Shown: piece by piece, positions 8,809 to 18,234 of the stretch
Numbering within the stretch: the first letter of the stretch is position 1
How the letters are laid out: every line of letters starts with the position of its first letter
Assembly (NCBI RefSeq): GCF_001375535.1
Contig: NZ_LN831197.1
Coordinates: forward strand, 2,117,953-2,181,952
DNA: 64,000 nucleotides
Source: Bacillus niameyensis
Lineage (GTDB): Bacteria; Bacillota; Bacilli; Bacillales; Bacillaceae_C
Reading direction: 5' to 3'
Made by a program: the position numbers and the translations under genes
Notes under the pieces: generated by a model
Database searches by the model: none
Told to the model about the DNA's origin: nothing
What the model saw: the letters and a program-made list of their open reading frames with translations, nothing else

Positions 8809-9654
8809 TTATTCCTCTTGCTTAAAGTTCAAAAGATCTTTTACAAAACGCTCACTATCAACCTTCCATCCATCATTAGGCGCAAATCGGAGCAAATGGA
8901 TAGTCCCATCATATATCTGGCGTTTTGAATTCTCATCAATCCATTCAATTTCAACAGGTATATTAAGATATAATTCATTATCTTCATATGTTCTTGTGGT
9001 AATTTTTCGAGGTTTTATATTTTCAACTTTTCGGAAATACTTTTCCCAATTTAATTTCTGTGCAGAAATGTTCGAAACAATCCGCTCATCCTTTTGCTTA
9101 ATTCCAGTAATATAAGCTAGTATAAGCTGTTCCGGCTCGCTACTATTTAAATACTCATTTAATTTACCCGCCGATTTCAAAATCATCAATTGATGGGATA
9201 AATCTATGGACTTACTTCGATGGGTTATACTTCCATTAAAATGCACACAAAAATGGCCTCGAAAATCATTATCCAATGTCCCTCCGCCATGAGGCATCCC
9301 ATGCATCGAGGCAGCTATCCATTGGTCGTTATGAATAACAATGATTGCTCTGCGTTTCCAGCTCCATTCTCCGTTGTAAATACTCTTCATTATTTTTGTA
9401 TCTTTTGCTGTTAGTGGTTGAACATCCGCATGCCCATTTCCTGCCCGCCTTTGTACGTCAAACCTCTTTCCAGTTTCCACATCCAAAATCGTAAACTTAC
9501 TGTACTTCGGTAAGATTTCGTTAACCTCTTCCCATGGAAGCATTTCCACCCAAATTCCAATACCCTCATTTTTTGCAGCAACAAATTGACTATTTAAAAG
9601 AACGCCAGCAGCTAGGCAAAGAACCGAAATTAAGTAACGCATGTAAACACTCAT
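8809..9654 (-). CDS. Exported protein of unknown function with HGGGTLDNDF/HFCVHF motif
   Basis: 281-aa protein with an N-terminal signal peptide (hydrophobic residues 6-26, likely cut near VAA-K). The middle contains MHGMPHGGGTL, then GHFCVHFNGSITHRS, at about residues 118-145. I recall this His/Cys pattern in uncharacterised exported Firmicutes proteins. It superficially resembles the His...Cys arrangement of L,D-transpeptidases but does not match their HGxx...SHGC signature. The C-terminal third looks beta-rich. The ribosome site is weak, so an ATG four codons in (MRYLISV) is also possible. Function unknown. Confidence 0.7.
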   Translation of the reverse strand: MSVYMRYLISVLCLAAGVLLNSQFVAAKNEGIGIWVEMLPWEEVNEILPKYSKFTILDVETGKRFDVQRRAGNGHADVQPLTAKDTKIMKSIYNGEWSWKRRAIIVIHNDQWIAASMHGMPHGGGTLDNDFRGHFCVHFNGSITHRSKSIDLSHQLMILKSAGKLNEYLNSSEPEQLILAYITGIKQKDERIVSNISAQKLNWEKYFRKVENIKPRKITTRTYEDNELYLNIPVEIEWIDENSKRQIYDGTIHLLRFAPNDGWKVDSERFVKDLLNFKQEE

Positions 9655-9789
9655 TTCTAGATTTTTAAAAAAAGCTTTCCAAAAATGAGTTGAATCTATT
9701 CATAGTTAATAATTTAAAAAAGGCAATGATAAAAATTCAATATCATAATTATAATGAAACTGATGACCGAACCAATGATTGGATCATCA

Positions 9790-11874
9790 TCACTCCATTT
9801 TTTCTACGACAATGAAACACGTGCTATCTGGCAAACTTACTTTCTCCCCATTTTCATCCATCACTTTAACTTTTGGTAAAAGGAATTCCTCGTATCCATC
9901 TTGGAGATAATGGCGAAATTCAATGATTTTTCCACTTTCCCCAATCATTTCTGCAATTACTTCTCTATATTCATTTGGGGTAAAATACCCGAATTGTTCC
10001 TGTACCTCATGTGGGTAAGCTTCCTCCCCCCACGTATACGTATAGCAAAACTCCATTAGATCATTTACAGGAAGCTTGATCGTCATATCATCAAGCTGTT
10101 CGTATTGGATCATTCTTCCTTTAAAATCCATGACATATCGTTTGAAAAAGGCAAGGCCACTTGGATCAAAAAATTCAAGCAGTCGCATTTCTTCCTTTGG
10201 CTCCGTCATAATCCCATCCCGAATAATCATTCGACCGCCGGGACTTAATATTTCGAAGGAGCTTTTTAAAGCTTGAATAACGACATCACTATTAAATTTT
10301 TCCCCATTATATGGGACATAGGAATACAACTCGTGCAGAATAGATGAAAAGACAATCGTATCTACACTATTCGGTTCAAAATGCTCTTTCAGTTTTAAGG
10401 CGTCTGCTTGTTTAACGATCCAGGACTTATTTTCTCGGAATTTGCGTCTGTTTAATTCCTCAATCACATTCAATGATAAGTCGATGCCTACGACTGTTGC
10501 ATGAGGGTGATTTTCAGATAAAATATCCAACATCACACCGCCTCCAGCTCCAATATCGACCAGTATATTTCCAATGGCATAATCCGAAATGAGCTGCTTA
10601 TGATCGTGCCCACTATTCATATCTGTTAAATACGTTTGCTCATTCTGCAAACGATCAAAGGCATCTTTACGAAATCCAAAAAAGTCATATAAGAGGATTA
10701 TCGATCTTTCATACAACGGGGACTTCTCTGCTTCTTGGCAAAATTCAATGAGTTTTTGGCCTGCTTTCGAATAAGAAAAATGAACACCGATAATTTGCCC
10801 TAAAGGATCTAATGGAAGAATGTATAAGCGAACATGTTCATTATTGGGAATCTTCCCTTCTAGAAGTTCTTCCATCGTACATTCCCGTAGATACGTTTCA
10901 ATAATCCGTTTCTTATATAGGTTCGTCGCTTTCTTTCCTTTATAGTCATAATAGATATCCTTCATAAAAGGTTCGAAACTAATCTGTTCAAGGGAAAGTG
11001 GATTAATATGTTGATAGATTAAAAGATAAATTTTTAAAAATTCTTCTAACGAAAAGTCTTGCAAAGCTGATTCCACATACCACATATCTGTCTTCCCAAA
11101 AAATGTTTCAAGACACTTTTTCAAATTATCACTTTTATAATAGTGATCAAATTGGTTATGGTAAGGTTCCCCGCGTCCAATCGATAATTGACGCAATCGT
11201 TTTATCCGTTCCTTTAACGAATAATCTTTCATTTCTTCACCATTTACAATCCAACCTATCATTTTTTTCACTTCTGCACGAACATTGTTCCAAATCTCTA
11301 ATGAAACCGCCTCAATGATACAACGATTAAGTGTATAGAGAATACGTGAAATATTAAAATTTAAATCTTTATGTTCTTTTATCCATTGGATTAATGGCTG
11401 AAATTGTTGGTAGCGAACTTCCCCTCGAATAAACTGACCGATTAATCCGTGAGTAAGAATGAGAATGTAAATCAATTCTTCTCTTTCCGTATTGCGATCA
11501 TGGAATGGAAGATTCATTTGTTCTGCAGCATAAATTTGAGCTGATCCGATATTATGTATAGCGAGCTGAAATCCCTTTTCCTCCCATTCCAGCCGCTTAT
11601 GTTTCATTCCGCCTTTTGCCACTTCCGACCAGATTAATACTTCTTCAATAAGTTCTTTCTCCCAAGCAGGAATATCCATCTCATTTAATAATTGTAGCGT
11701 TCGTTCCACATATAGAAGAACATGGTTTTCTTGTATATCTTTTAATGACTCTACCCGTTCTAAATTCACATGTTGTTCTTCCGTTATATACAGGTATAAC
11801 AACCACCGATTGTCACGTAATACTCGTTTATTACCAGCCTTTACTTTGGCAATGAAACTTAATGAATTTAGCAT
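9790..11874 (-). CDS. Large class I SAM-dependent methyltransferase, two-domain
   Basis: 694-aa cytoplasmic protein. A SAM-binding Rossmann domain lies at about residues 430-610: motif I LVDIGAGGGVMLDIL (about 438-452), an acidic end of strand 2 (VVGIDLSLNVIEEL), and SVDTIVFSSILHEL for the motif IV region. The roughly 430-residue N-terminal part is mostly helical and charged and I do not recognise it. Methyl acceptor unknown. AAAGGAGAGGAACT precedes the ATG. It stands alone, about 135 bp from the exported-protein gene and 175 bp from the monooxygenase gene. Confidence 0.8.
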   Translation of the reverse strand: MLNSLSFIAKVKAGNKRVLRDNRWLLYLYITEEQHVNLERVESLKDIQENHVLLYVERTLQLLNEMDIPAWEKELIEEVLIWSEVAKGGMKHKRLEWEEKGFQLAIHNIGSAQIYAAEQMNLPFHDRNTEREELIYILILTHGLIGQFIRGEVRYQQFQPLIQWIKEHKDLNFNISRILYTLNRCIIEAVSLEIWNNVRAEVKKMIGWIVNGEEMKDYSLKERIKRLRQLSIGRGEPYHNQFDHYYKSDNLKKCLETFFGKTDMWYVESALQDFSLEEFLKIYLLIYQHINPLSLEQISFEPFMKDIYYDYKGKKATNLYKKRIIETYLRECTMEELLEGKIPNNEHVRLYILPLDPLGQIIGVHFSYSKAGQKLIEFCQEAEKSPLYERSIILLYDFFGFRKDAFDRLQNEQTYLTDMNSGHDHKQLISDYAIGNILVDIGAGGGVMLDILSENHPHATVVGIDLSLNVIEELNRRKFRENKSWIVKQADALKLKEHFEPNSVDTIVFSSILHELYSYVPYNGEKFNSDVVIQALKSSFEILSPGGRMIIRDGIMTEPKEEMRLLEFFDPSGLAFFKRYVMDFKGRMIQYEQLDDMTIKLPVNDLMEFCYTYTWGEEAYPHEVQEQFGYFTPNEYREVIAEMIGESGKIIEFRHYLQDGYEEFLLPKVKVMDENGEKVSLPDSTCFIVVEKME

Positions 11875-11932
11875 AGTTCCTCTCCTTTTTTAGGATGGGG
11901 ATCTCTTCGAACACATTCTTAGGGTTATAAAT

Positions 11933-11970
11933 GCAGGAGCAGAAACAACGGTTTGTATTACCGCTCCTGC
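11933..11970 (-). repeat. Inverted repeat downstream of the LLM monooxygenase gene
   Basis: GCAGGAGC (11933-11940) pairs with GCTCCTGC (11963-11970). It lies just beyond the larger 12002-12040 palindrome in the untranslated region after the luciferase-like gene and may be a second hairpin at that 3' end. Confidence 0.4.
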
Positions 11971-12001
11971 ACACTGTATCTTACAAAATATAAAATAGGG
12001 G

Positions 12002-12040
12002 ACAGATACCAAAACAAATTTGTATTGTTTTGGTATCTGT
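12002..12040 (-). terminator. Perfect 16-bp hairpin after the LLM monooxygenase gene
   Basis: ACAGATACCAAAACAA (12002-12017) and TTGTTTTGGTATCTGT (12025-12040) are perfectly complementary with a 7-base loop. On the minus strand it starts ten bases after the stop codon and is followed by CCCCTATTTTATATTTT, so it can serve as a terminator. GGGACAGA-type palindromes also occur dispersed in Bacillus genomes (from memory). Confidence 0.6.
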
Positions 12041-12050
12041 GGCCCCTTCT

Positions 12051-13052
12051 CTACCCTTCATCCACTATTTCTTTAAAAATTTCATAAGACCGTCTTTGTT
12101 TTTCAGGATCGAAAATGTAAGAGACGGCCATAATTTCATCCACATTATATTTATTTTGGAACTCGTTCAATTGTGCTCGCACAGTTTCTTTACTCCCAAT
12201 AAAAGTAACACTGCTCATATTCGACGCTACAGCCTTTTCCTGTTCATTCCAAATATCATCCATATTCTCTACGGGAGGACTTAACTTCATTTGTGATCCA
12301 CGTACAACATTTAGGAAAAATTGTTGCATTGTAGTAGATTCGAGTTTCGCCTCTTCATCTGTTTCAGCCGCAACCACATTGAGACATACCATCATGTAAG
12401 GTTGAGATAGATATTCGGAAGGCTGGAATTCACTTCGATAAATTTTAATAGCATCCTCCATCCATCTTGGAGCAAAGTGAGACGCGAAAACATATGGCAA
12501 ACCAAGCTTAGCCGCCAAATGGGCAGAGTCAGTAGAAGAACCAAGAATGTAGATCGGGATATTCGTCCCTACTCCTGGAAAAGCTTTGACATATCCTTGC
12601 TTTTCTTCTGGTCCAAAATAAGTAAGTAATGATTGAACATCTCCTGGGAAAGTATAGACCGTATCGTTTTTAGAACGCCTTAGAGCACTTGCTGTCATCA
12701 TATCAGTTCCAGGTGCGCGGCCAAGACCTAAATCTAATCGATCTGGATAAATCGTTGCCATTGTTCCGAATTGCTCTGCCACTACTAATGGCGCATGATT
12801 GGGAAGCATGACTCCACCAGAGCCAACGCGAATTTTTTCCGTATGCTCTAATGTATGTTTTATTAAAATAGATGTCGCAGAACTCACAAGTGTTGAAGTA
12901 TTATGGTGTTCTGCTATCCAATAACGTGCATACCCCATCTTTTCCGTTGCTTGGGCCAAATCGACCATGGCATCAATTGCTTCTTTTGCTCCTTGCCCTT
13001 GTCTAATTGGAACAAGATTTAAAACGGAAACCGGAATTTGTCTATTTGACAT
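12051..13052 (-). CDS. LLM-class flavin-dependent oxidoreductase
   Basis: 333-aa luciferase-like (bacterial luciferase superfamily) flavin monooxygenase, cytoplasmic. Typical segments: N-terminal [22 protein letters not shown] (family hallmark around residue 45), [22 protein letters not shown] and [12 protein letters not shown]. Members oxidise organic substrates using reduced FMN; the substrate is unknown. An AAAGGG run lies rather far (about 13 bases) from the ATG, but the N-terminus matches the family well. It ends in a strong hairpin and stands alone. Confidence 0.88.
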   Translation of the reverse strand: MSNRQIPVSVLNLVPIRQGQGAKEAIDAMVDLAQATEKMGYARYWIAEHHNTSTLVSSATSILIKHTLEHTEKIRVGSGGVMLPNHAPLVVAEQFGTMATIYPDRLDLGLGRAPGTDMMTASALRRSKNDTVYTFPGDVQSLLTYFGPEEKQGYVKAFPGVGTNIPIYILGSSTDSAHLAAKLGLPYVFASHFAPRWMEDAIKIYRSEFQPSEYLSQPYMMVCLNVVAAETDEEAKLESTTMQQFFLNVVRGSQMKLSPPVENMDDIWNEQEKAVASNMSSVTFIGSKETVRAQLNEFQNKYNVDEIMAVSYIFDPEKQRRSYEIFKEIVDEG

Positions 13053-13179
13053 TATGGAAACTACCCTTTCTTTTATAAATTGAGCAGGAATGGAGCTCCC
13101 TGTCTCTCTTATAGTATCAAGGATATGGAGTATAACAAACTTAGATGCTTATTAGATTAGCATCTCGAAGTGTCCTCTT

Positions 13180-13791
13180 TTATTTTTTTAAAATTCTCTT
13201 TCTAACAAATAAAACGATAAATACGATTAAAAGTAAAGCTAAAAATGCATACACTACGTTTGAGTAAACATCCATATAACCTACGATCGTTTCCCATGAT
13301 GCTCCAACAGAAGCACCAATATTTACAAGAACTACATTCCAAATTAATGTTCCTATCGTTGTCAATATTAGAAACACCCAGAAATTCATGTGTGCCATTC
13401 CAGCAGGCAAGGAAATCAAGCTTCTAATTAATGGGATAAATCGACAGAAGAATACTGTCCAGACCCCAAATTTAGAAAACCAATCATTTGCTTTATGAAT
13501 ATCCTTTTTTGTTAATCTAAGAATATGTCCCCATCTCTCTACTATATTTTCTATTCTTTTAACATCAACTAGTAATCCGATACCATAAAGTACAATCGCT
13601 CCAAGTACAGATCCTAGTGTAGAAGCAATCACTACTCCAGTAATGCTTAAGTCTGTATGAGTAGTCATAAAACCTCCAAATGTTAAAATAACCTCTGATG
13701 GAATCGGGGGAAATAAATTTTCCACAGTTATCAACAGGAAAATACCGAAATATCCAAATTGCTCCATTATGTGTGTTATCCAATTCTCCAT
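13180..13791 (-). CDS. DedA family membrane protein
   Basis: 203-aa integral membrane protein of the DedA/VTT (SNARE-associated) family with four to five hydrophobic segments. Diagnostic pieces: ENLFPPIPSEVILTFGG near residue 25 (the E-x3-P-x-P-SE membrane re-entrant signature) and FFCRFIPLIRSLISLPAGMAHM around residue 117 (F/GR-x3-P-x3-R-x4-P-AG). DedA proteins move lipids such as undecaprenyl phosphate or phosphatidylethanolamine across membranes and support membrane potential; which one applies is not readable. AAGGAGAATGAAAC precedes the ATG. Monocistronic. Confidence 0.9.
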   Translation of the reverse strand: MENWITHIMEQFGYFGIFLLITVENLFPPIPSEVILTFGGFMTTHTDLSITGVVIASTLGSVLGAIVLYGIGLLVDVKRIENIVERWGHILRLTKKDIHKANDWFSKFGVWTVFFCRFIPLIRSLISLPAGMAHMNFWVFLILTTIGTLIWNVVLVNIGASVGASWETIVGYMDVYSNVVYAFLALLLIVFIVLFVRKRILKK

Positions 13792-14208
13792 GTTTCATTC
13801 TCCTTATACAATTCCCGTATATTAAGTCTTTATTAGCCACAAAATACATATCTAAGAGCTAATGCATCTGATCCATATGAATTGTGCTTTTCTAATGATT
13901 CTTGAGATTCCTAAAAAAGTGTGCCTAATCATTATAATTTAAGTTCCATATTCAAGCCAGAGCAAAATAAACTTCAACTAGAATGCATTTTCTTCGTCTC
14001 CTTAAGCACCCTGAATTAGAAGTCTTTTACAGCTAGTTAATGTCGAATAAATCACTTAATTAGCTACACAATCTCCTTTCTGCACTTTTCCACTTTTTCG
14101 ACTTCAGCCCTTTGTAAAGATTGTGTAAATAATTTATTAAGAATCTGTTTATTTTCGACAAATTACGCTATTATTAGATAGCAAATTTTTATTTTATGGA
14201 GGAAGAAA
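13792..14208. other. Intergenic region, 417 bp, between divergent dedA-like and phosphate-transport genes
   Basis: AT-rich divergent region. It should carry promoters for both sides. TTGTGTAAATAATTTATTAA around 14120 is loosely like PhoP-box repeats, but spacing and match are too poor to call. No small gene with a ribosome binding site was found. Confidence 0.4.
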
Positions 14209-14826
14209 ATGTTTAAGAAAAAAGAGGATCAGTTTTCTATTCATTTGGCAAATATCTCTTCTAATCTAACGGAGAGCATGAATTATTTTTCGGAATATAA
14301 GCTAAACAATTTAGAAGACTTGAAAATATTTTCCGAGAAAATGAAGGAATTCGAAACGAAGGGAGACACTCTCGTTCACCAAGTAATCCAAGACTTAAAT
14401 AATGTGTTCATAACACCTATTGAACGAGAAGATATATTAGCTTTAGCCATGAATATGGATGACATCTTAGACGGACTTGAGCAAACAGCCGCTTTATTTG
14501 ATATGTATTCTATAGTTCAAGCGGATGAATATATGTTGCAATTCGTTAATGCGATCCAAAAAGGTGTAGAAGAAATCGAAAAAGCGATCCATTTATTATC
14601 CCAAAAGAAACTTTCTCAAATTAGTGAACATGCGATTAAAATTAAGGACTATGAATCTCAATGTGATGCCATTTTACGAATTTCGATTAAGCATTTATTT
14701 CAAATTGAAAAAGATCCTATTCGCATTATCCAATACAAAGAAATTTATGAGGAACTTGAGGAAGTGGCTGACTACTGCCAAAATGTCGCCAATACATTTG
14801 AAGCCATTATTATGAAAAATGCATAA
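14209..14826 (+). CDS. DUF47 family protein, Pit accessory (PhoU-like)
   Basis: 205-aa all-helical cytoplasmic protein of the DUF47/PhoU-like family. The pattern ETKGDTLVHQVIQDL (about residue 60) and FITPIEREDILALAMNMDDILD (about residue 85, metal-binding E/D cluster) is characteristic. These proteins accompany Pit-type phosphate transporters and appear to tune their activity. Here the pit gene starts 15 bp downstream. GGAGGAAGAAA precedes the ATG. Equivalent to the B. subtilis YkaA-Pit pair. Confidence 0.9.
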   Translation: MFKKKEDQFSIHLANISSNLTESMNYFSEYKLNNLEDLKIFSEKMKEFETKGDTLVHQVIQDLNNVFITPIEREDILALAMNMDDILDGLEQTAALFDMYSIVQADEYMLQFVNAIQKGVEEIEKAIHLLSQKKLSQISEHAIKIKDYESQCDAILRISIKHLFQIEKDPIRIIQYKEIYEELEEVADYCQNVANTFEAIIMKNA

Positions 14827-14841
14827 GGAGTTAGTGAAAGT

Positions 14842-15840
14842 ATGAATACAATCCTTATCTTAACAATCTTAATTGTCGTTTTTGCAGTGACATTTGATTT
14901 TATAAATGGATTTCATGATACTGCTAATGCGATCGCGACATCCGTTTCGACAAAGGCTTTACAACCGAAGCATGCTATTATACTAGCCTCTGTCATGAAC
15001 TTTATCGGAGCAATGACTTTTACAGGAGTAGCCAAAACCATAACGAAGGATATTGTAGATCCCTTTACATTAGAAAACGGGTCAACTATTATTCTTGCAG
15101 CATTACTAGCTGCAATCGCTTGGAATTTAATTACTTGGTATTATGGAATTCCAAGTAGTTCTTCTCATGCTTTAATTGGCTCAATTGCAGGTGCAGCGAT
15201 TGCAGCTTCAGGTTTTTCATCCTTAAATTATAGCGGATTTCTTTCCATTATAAAGGCACTCATTATTTCTCCAATTTTGGCCTTTGCCGTTGGGTTTATC
15301 GTCTATAGTATTATTAAAGTTATTTTTAAAAATAGTAATTTGACAAAAACGAACAAAAGGTTCAGGAGAATCCAAATTGCTACAGCAGCTTTACAATCAT
15401 ATTCCCATGGTACAAATGATGCACAAAAAGCAATGGGGATTATTACAATGGCTTTAATTGTCAATAATTATCAGAGCTCAGAAGATATTCAAATTTGGGT
15501 TCAATTTATTTGTGCACTTGCAATGGCATTAGGAACAGCTATGGGTGGATGGAAAATTATTAAAACGGTCGGAGGTAAAATAATGAAGATCCGTCCCGTT
15601 AGCGGGGTAGCGGCAGATTTAACAGGAGCAGCCGTTATTTTCGGAGCAACATTTATCCACTTGCCTGTAAGTACTACCCATGTCATTTCCTCCTCTATTC
15701 TTGGTGTTGGTTCTTCTCATCGGTTAAAAGGGGTACAATGGGGGACAGCTCAAAGAATGCTTATTACATGGGTCATTACTTTGCCAATTTCAGCAACCCT
15801 TGCTGCTATATTCTTTTATATCCTAAATGTATTTTTTTAA
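14842..15840 (+). CDS. pit: Low-affinity inorganic phosphate transporter Pit
   Basis: 332-aa integral membrane symporter of the PiT family, about ten membrane segments. The two inverted-repeat signatures are present: DFINGFHDTANAIATSVSTKAL (shown by key residues GFHDTAN at about 22-28) and SHGTNDAQKAMGII at about residue 188 (GTNDAQK). Two PSSSSHAL and PVSTTH substrate-site motifs also appear. It imports metal-phosphate complexes driven by protons. Second gene of the DUF47-pit operon, GGAG site at short spacing, followed by a good terminator. Confidence 0.93.
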   Translation: MNTILILTILIVVFAVTFDFINGFHDTANAIATSVSTKALQPKHAIILASVMNFIGAMTFTGVAKTITKDIVDPFTLENGSTIILAALLAAIAWNLITWYYGIPSSSSHALIGSIAGAAIAASGFSSLNYSGFLSIIKALIISPILAFAVGFIVYSIIKVIFKNSNLTKTNKRFRRIQIATAALQSYSHGTNDAQKAMGIITMALIVNNYQSSEDIQIWVQFICALAMALGTAMGGWKIIKTVGGKIMKIRPVSGVAADLTGAAVIFGATFIHLPVSTTHVISSSILGVGSSHRLKGVQWGTAQRMLITWVITLPISATLAAIFFYILNVFF

Positions 15841-15875
15841 TATAGAAAACGTAAGCGCCTGTTTAGCAACATATA

Positions 15876-15912
15876 AGCTCTCCCACATTATGTCAGGAGA
15901 GCTTTATTTATT
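15876..15912 (+). terminator. Terminator of the pit operon
   Basis: AGCTCTCC (15876-15883) pairs with GGAGAGCT (15896-15903), followed by TTATTTATT. Located 35 bp after the pit stop codon. Confidence 0.8.
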
Positions 15913-15939
15913 ATGCATTTTCAAAGCAGTTATTAGGTT

Positions 15940-16791
15940 TTAATTATTCATAAACAATACACCAAGTGTATTCGGACCACAGTGAGAGGAAATGGTACAT
16001 CCCGCCCGTGTCACAAGAATTTCTTTAAACTCTGCAACTTCCTCGATCGCTTTTCGCACTAGATCGATATTTTCAGGAGATGTGCCTGAATGGGTGATAA
16101 AAATCCGATCAAATTTTATATCAGAGCGCTCTTTTAATCTGTCCATTGTATAACGTTTTAAAGTTTTCGGTAGGGAACCGCGGTATTTTTTTCCTACATT
16201 CATATTTCCACTTGCATGATCGACCTCAATACAAGGTTTAATATTAAGTAAGTTCGCACTAAATGCGGCCAAAGCGGAGCATCTGCCACCTTCATGAAGA
16301 TAAGTAAGTGTATCAATGACAAAACTTGCATTAACTTTAGCTTTTAACATCTTAACTTCTTCGAAAATTTGCTCTGCTGGCATTCCCATGGCGATTCTCT
16401 CAGCTACTTCTATTACGAGAAGTCCCATTCCTGTAGAAAGATTGCCTGAATCAATTGGATAAACACTTCCAAGTTCCTCCGCTGCAATACAAGCATTTTG
16501 ATATGAAGAAGAAATGCCCGAACCTAAACTGATATGGATCACATCATACCCCTCATCTGTCCATTGCTTAAAATAGTCGATATACTCTTGGACATTAGGA
16601 GCTGATGTTTTCGGCAAAATCCGTTGTTTTTGGTAGGTGTCGTAAATATCATCCGGGGTAATATCTACTCCATCTTTAAACTGTTTACCATCCAAATTGA
16701 TATGAAGAGGTTGGCAATGCACATGATATCGCTTTTTTAAAATATCATCAAAGTCACAAGTACTATCTGCACTTAGAATAACTTTTTTCAA
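15940..16791 (-). CDS. DegV family fatty-acid-binding protein
   Basis: 283-aa cytoplasmic DegV/FakB-type protein. N-terminal LSADSTCDF, PKTSAPNVQEY (TS-x2-S-like lipid-carboxylate site near residue 60), SLGSGISSSYQNA and TLTYLHEGGRCSA are the family landmarks; the C-terminal ITHSGTSPEN also fits. FakB proteins hold a fatty acid for phosphorylation by FakA; no fakA is nearby, as is usual for these scattered paralogs. The start is TTG at 16791 with AGAGGTAGAATAAA upstream. Confidence 0.88.
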   Translation of the reverse strand: MKKVILSADSTCDFDDILKKRYHVHCQPLHINLDGKQFKDGVDITPDDIYDTYQKQRILPKTSAPNVQEYIDYFKQWTDEGYDVIHISLGSGISSSYQNACIAAEELGSVYPIDSGNLSTGMGLLVIEVAERIAMGMPAEQIFEEVKMLKAKVNASFVIDTLTYLHEGGRCSALAAFSANLLNIKPCIEVDHASGNMNVGKKYRGSLPKTLKRYTMDRLKERSDIKFDRIFITHSGTSPENIDLVRKAIEEVAEFKEILVTRAGCTISSHCGPNTLGVLFMNN

Positions 16792-16864
16792 TTTATTCTA
16801 CCTCTCTTATTCTATAAAATTATTATATCAATATATTACCATATATAAGAGTCATGAAGTCAGC

Positions 16865-17042
16865 TCATTTAACTGTTAATTTTGCCGCAACCTTCATTTG
16901 ATGAATCCAGCTTTCCCGTGCTTCTGGTTCAATTGGTTGAATATCATATATTTGAAAGTTCATCATTAAAAACCGGATGAAACATATACGAGCTTTTGTA
17001 CTGTTTGTCCGTTATTTTTGCTTTCTTTTTAAAGAAAAACAT
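16865..17042 (-). pseudogene. Small frameshifted gene (about 58 codons if repaired)
   Basis: An excellent start, TAGGAGGCGTCGAT then ATG at 17042, opens a frame MFFFKKKAKITDKQYKSSY that stops after 32 codons at 16944. Dropping one T from the T5 run near residues 24-25 (CCGGTTTTTAATG) joins it to a second frame continuing MMNFQIYDIQPIEPEARES and on to a stop at 16865. The codon-like quality of both halves and the homopolymer junction suggest one small gene with a one-base shift, either a true mutation, phase-variable slip or sequencing error. Function unknown. Confidence 0.5.
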
Positions 17043-17122
17043 ATCGACGCCTCCTAAAATAATATTAACATGGAACGTCGATTAAACGAGGATATTTCAA
17101 GATCTTTGATAAAACCACAAAA

Positions 17123-18073
17123 CTATTTCCATGTCCGAATACCATCATCTTTATCAAATTCAATAATCACATCCGTCACACTTTTCATTTCATGAATTTT
17201 ATCTTCTATTCTGTCCTTTATATCAATCGCTTGTGCGACAGTCAATGTTGGATCAATTTCTAATTTCATTTCAATATGATAATCCTCCCCTTCTTTCATC
17301 GCAAATAATGCCTTAATATCTTTAATTTCCGGATTTGTATATACATATTTAGCAATTTCTTCTTCTAATTCATCATCAGCTTCACCAAGTGCCCCTTTGG
17401 CATTATCTAAAAATACTCTTCCCACAACGTAGAACATCATGACACCGATCATAATTGAAGCGACTCCTTCTGCTGCATGGAGACCGCCATAATAAGACAT
17501 TAAAATTCCGATTATTGCAATTAATCCTCCTAGTGTAGCGACCAAATCTTCCATAAAGACAAGCTTAGTCGCAGGCTTGGCACGTTTTAAAGCACCAAAG
17601 CTTTTTGTAAAAATTTCAAACCCTTTTGCTTCAATTCGGGTTTCATGGATCACTTCTTTCATCGCTTTAAAGAGGACAAAAGACTCTAAAACGACAGCTA
17701 GTATTAAAACGGCAAGATTAATTAGAATCCCTGATGATTTTGTTGGGTTTAAAATGTGATGATACCCCTCTTTAATCGTTTCATAACTCATAATTCCTAC
17801 AATAATGACAGCTCCAAGTAAAACTAAATTCACGAGTCTACCGAAGCCATTTGGATAGCGGTCTGTTGGTAACTTTTTACTTAAAGCACTTCCAATAAAA
17901 ACAAAAAATTGATTCGCCGCATCCCCCAATGAGTGCATTGTTTCAGCAAACATCGCAACATTTCCCGTAAAAAAATAAGCGGTGCCTTTTACAATTGCAA
18001 TAATTGTATTAACAATAGCTGCAATAAAGGCAGATTTATTTCCATTCTTTAATAAAGCATTCTTTTTTGCCAT
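17123..18073 (-). CDS. Cation diffusion facilitator transporter (ZnT9-like group)
   Basis: 316-aa inner-membrane CDF exporter with six predicted TM segments and a C-terminal cytoplasmic domain. The metal site in TM2 reads HSLGDAANQFFVF (H-x3-D), followed by PTDRYPNGFGR, and a TM5 DLVATLGG supplies the second acidic ligand; this NQ variant matches the SLC30A9/ZnT9-like subgroup. It exports divalent metals, probably Zn, Mn, Co or Fe. The start at 18073 follows GGAGGGAATC; a longer frame to 18142 has no such site. WrbA lies upstream, separated by a strong terminator. Confidence 0.9.
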   Translation of the reverse strand: MAKKNALLKNGNKSAFIAAIVNTIIAIVKGTAYFFTGNVAMFAETMHSLGDAANQFFVFIGSALSKKLPTDRYPNGFGRLVNLVLLGAVIIVGIMSYETIKEGYHHILNPTKSSGILINLAVLILAVVLESFVLFKAMKEVIHETRIEAKGFEIFTKSFGALKRAKPATKLVFMEDLVATLGGLIAIIGILMSYYGGLHAAEGVASIMIGVMMFYVVGRVFLDNAKGALGEADDELEEEIAKYVYTNPEIKDIKALFAMKEGEDYHIEMKLEIDPTLTVAQAIDIKDRIEDKIHEMKSVTDVIIEFDKDDGIRTWK

Positions 18074-18182
18074 GATTCCCTCCAAATTAAAAATGACTAT
18101 TAACTTAACATTCCCTAGTATTTGTTCTTTTTTAATTATCATGTAAAATTGATGATCGTTGTCATTAATCCATGACTTTTCA

Positions 18183-18228
18183 AAAAAAAAAAAAAAAGAA
18201 GAACTGTCAAATTAATAACAGTCCTTCT
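18183..18228 (-). terminator. Terminator of the wrbA-like gene
   Basis: Arms AAGAAGAACTGT (18195-18206) and ACAGTCCTTCTT (18217-18228) with one mismatch; on the minus strand a run of more than ten T follows. Directly downstream of the flavodoxin-type reductase gene. Confidence 0.85.
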
Positions 18229-18234
18229 TAGCGT

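Noticed and set aside
14080-14170. PhoP box upstream of the pit operon
   Set aside because: TTGTAA/TGTAAA-like hexamers are present but without the required spacing or repeat number.
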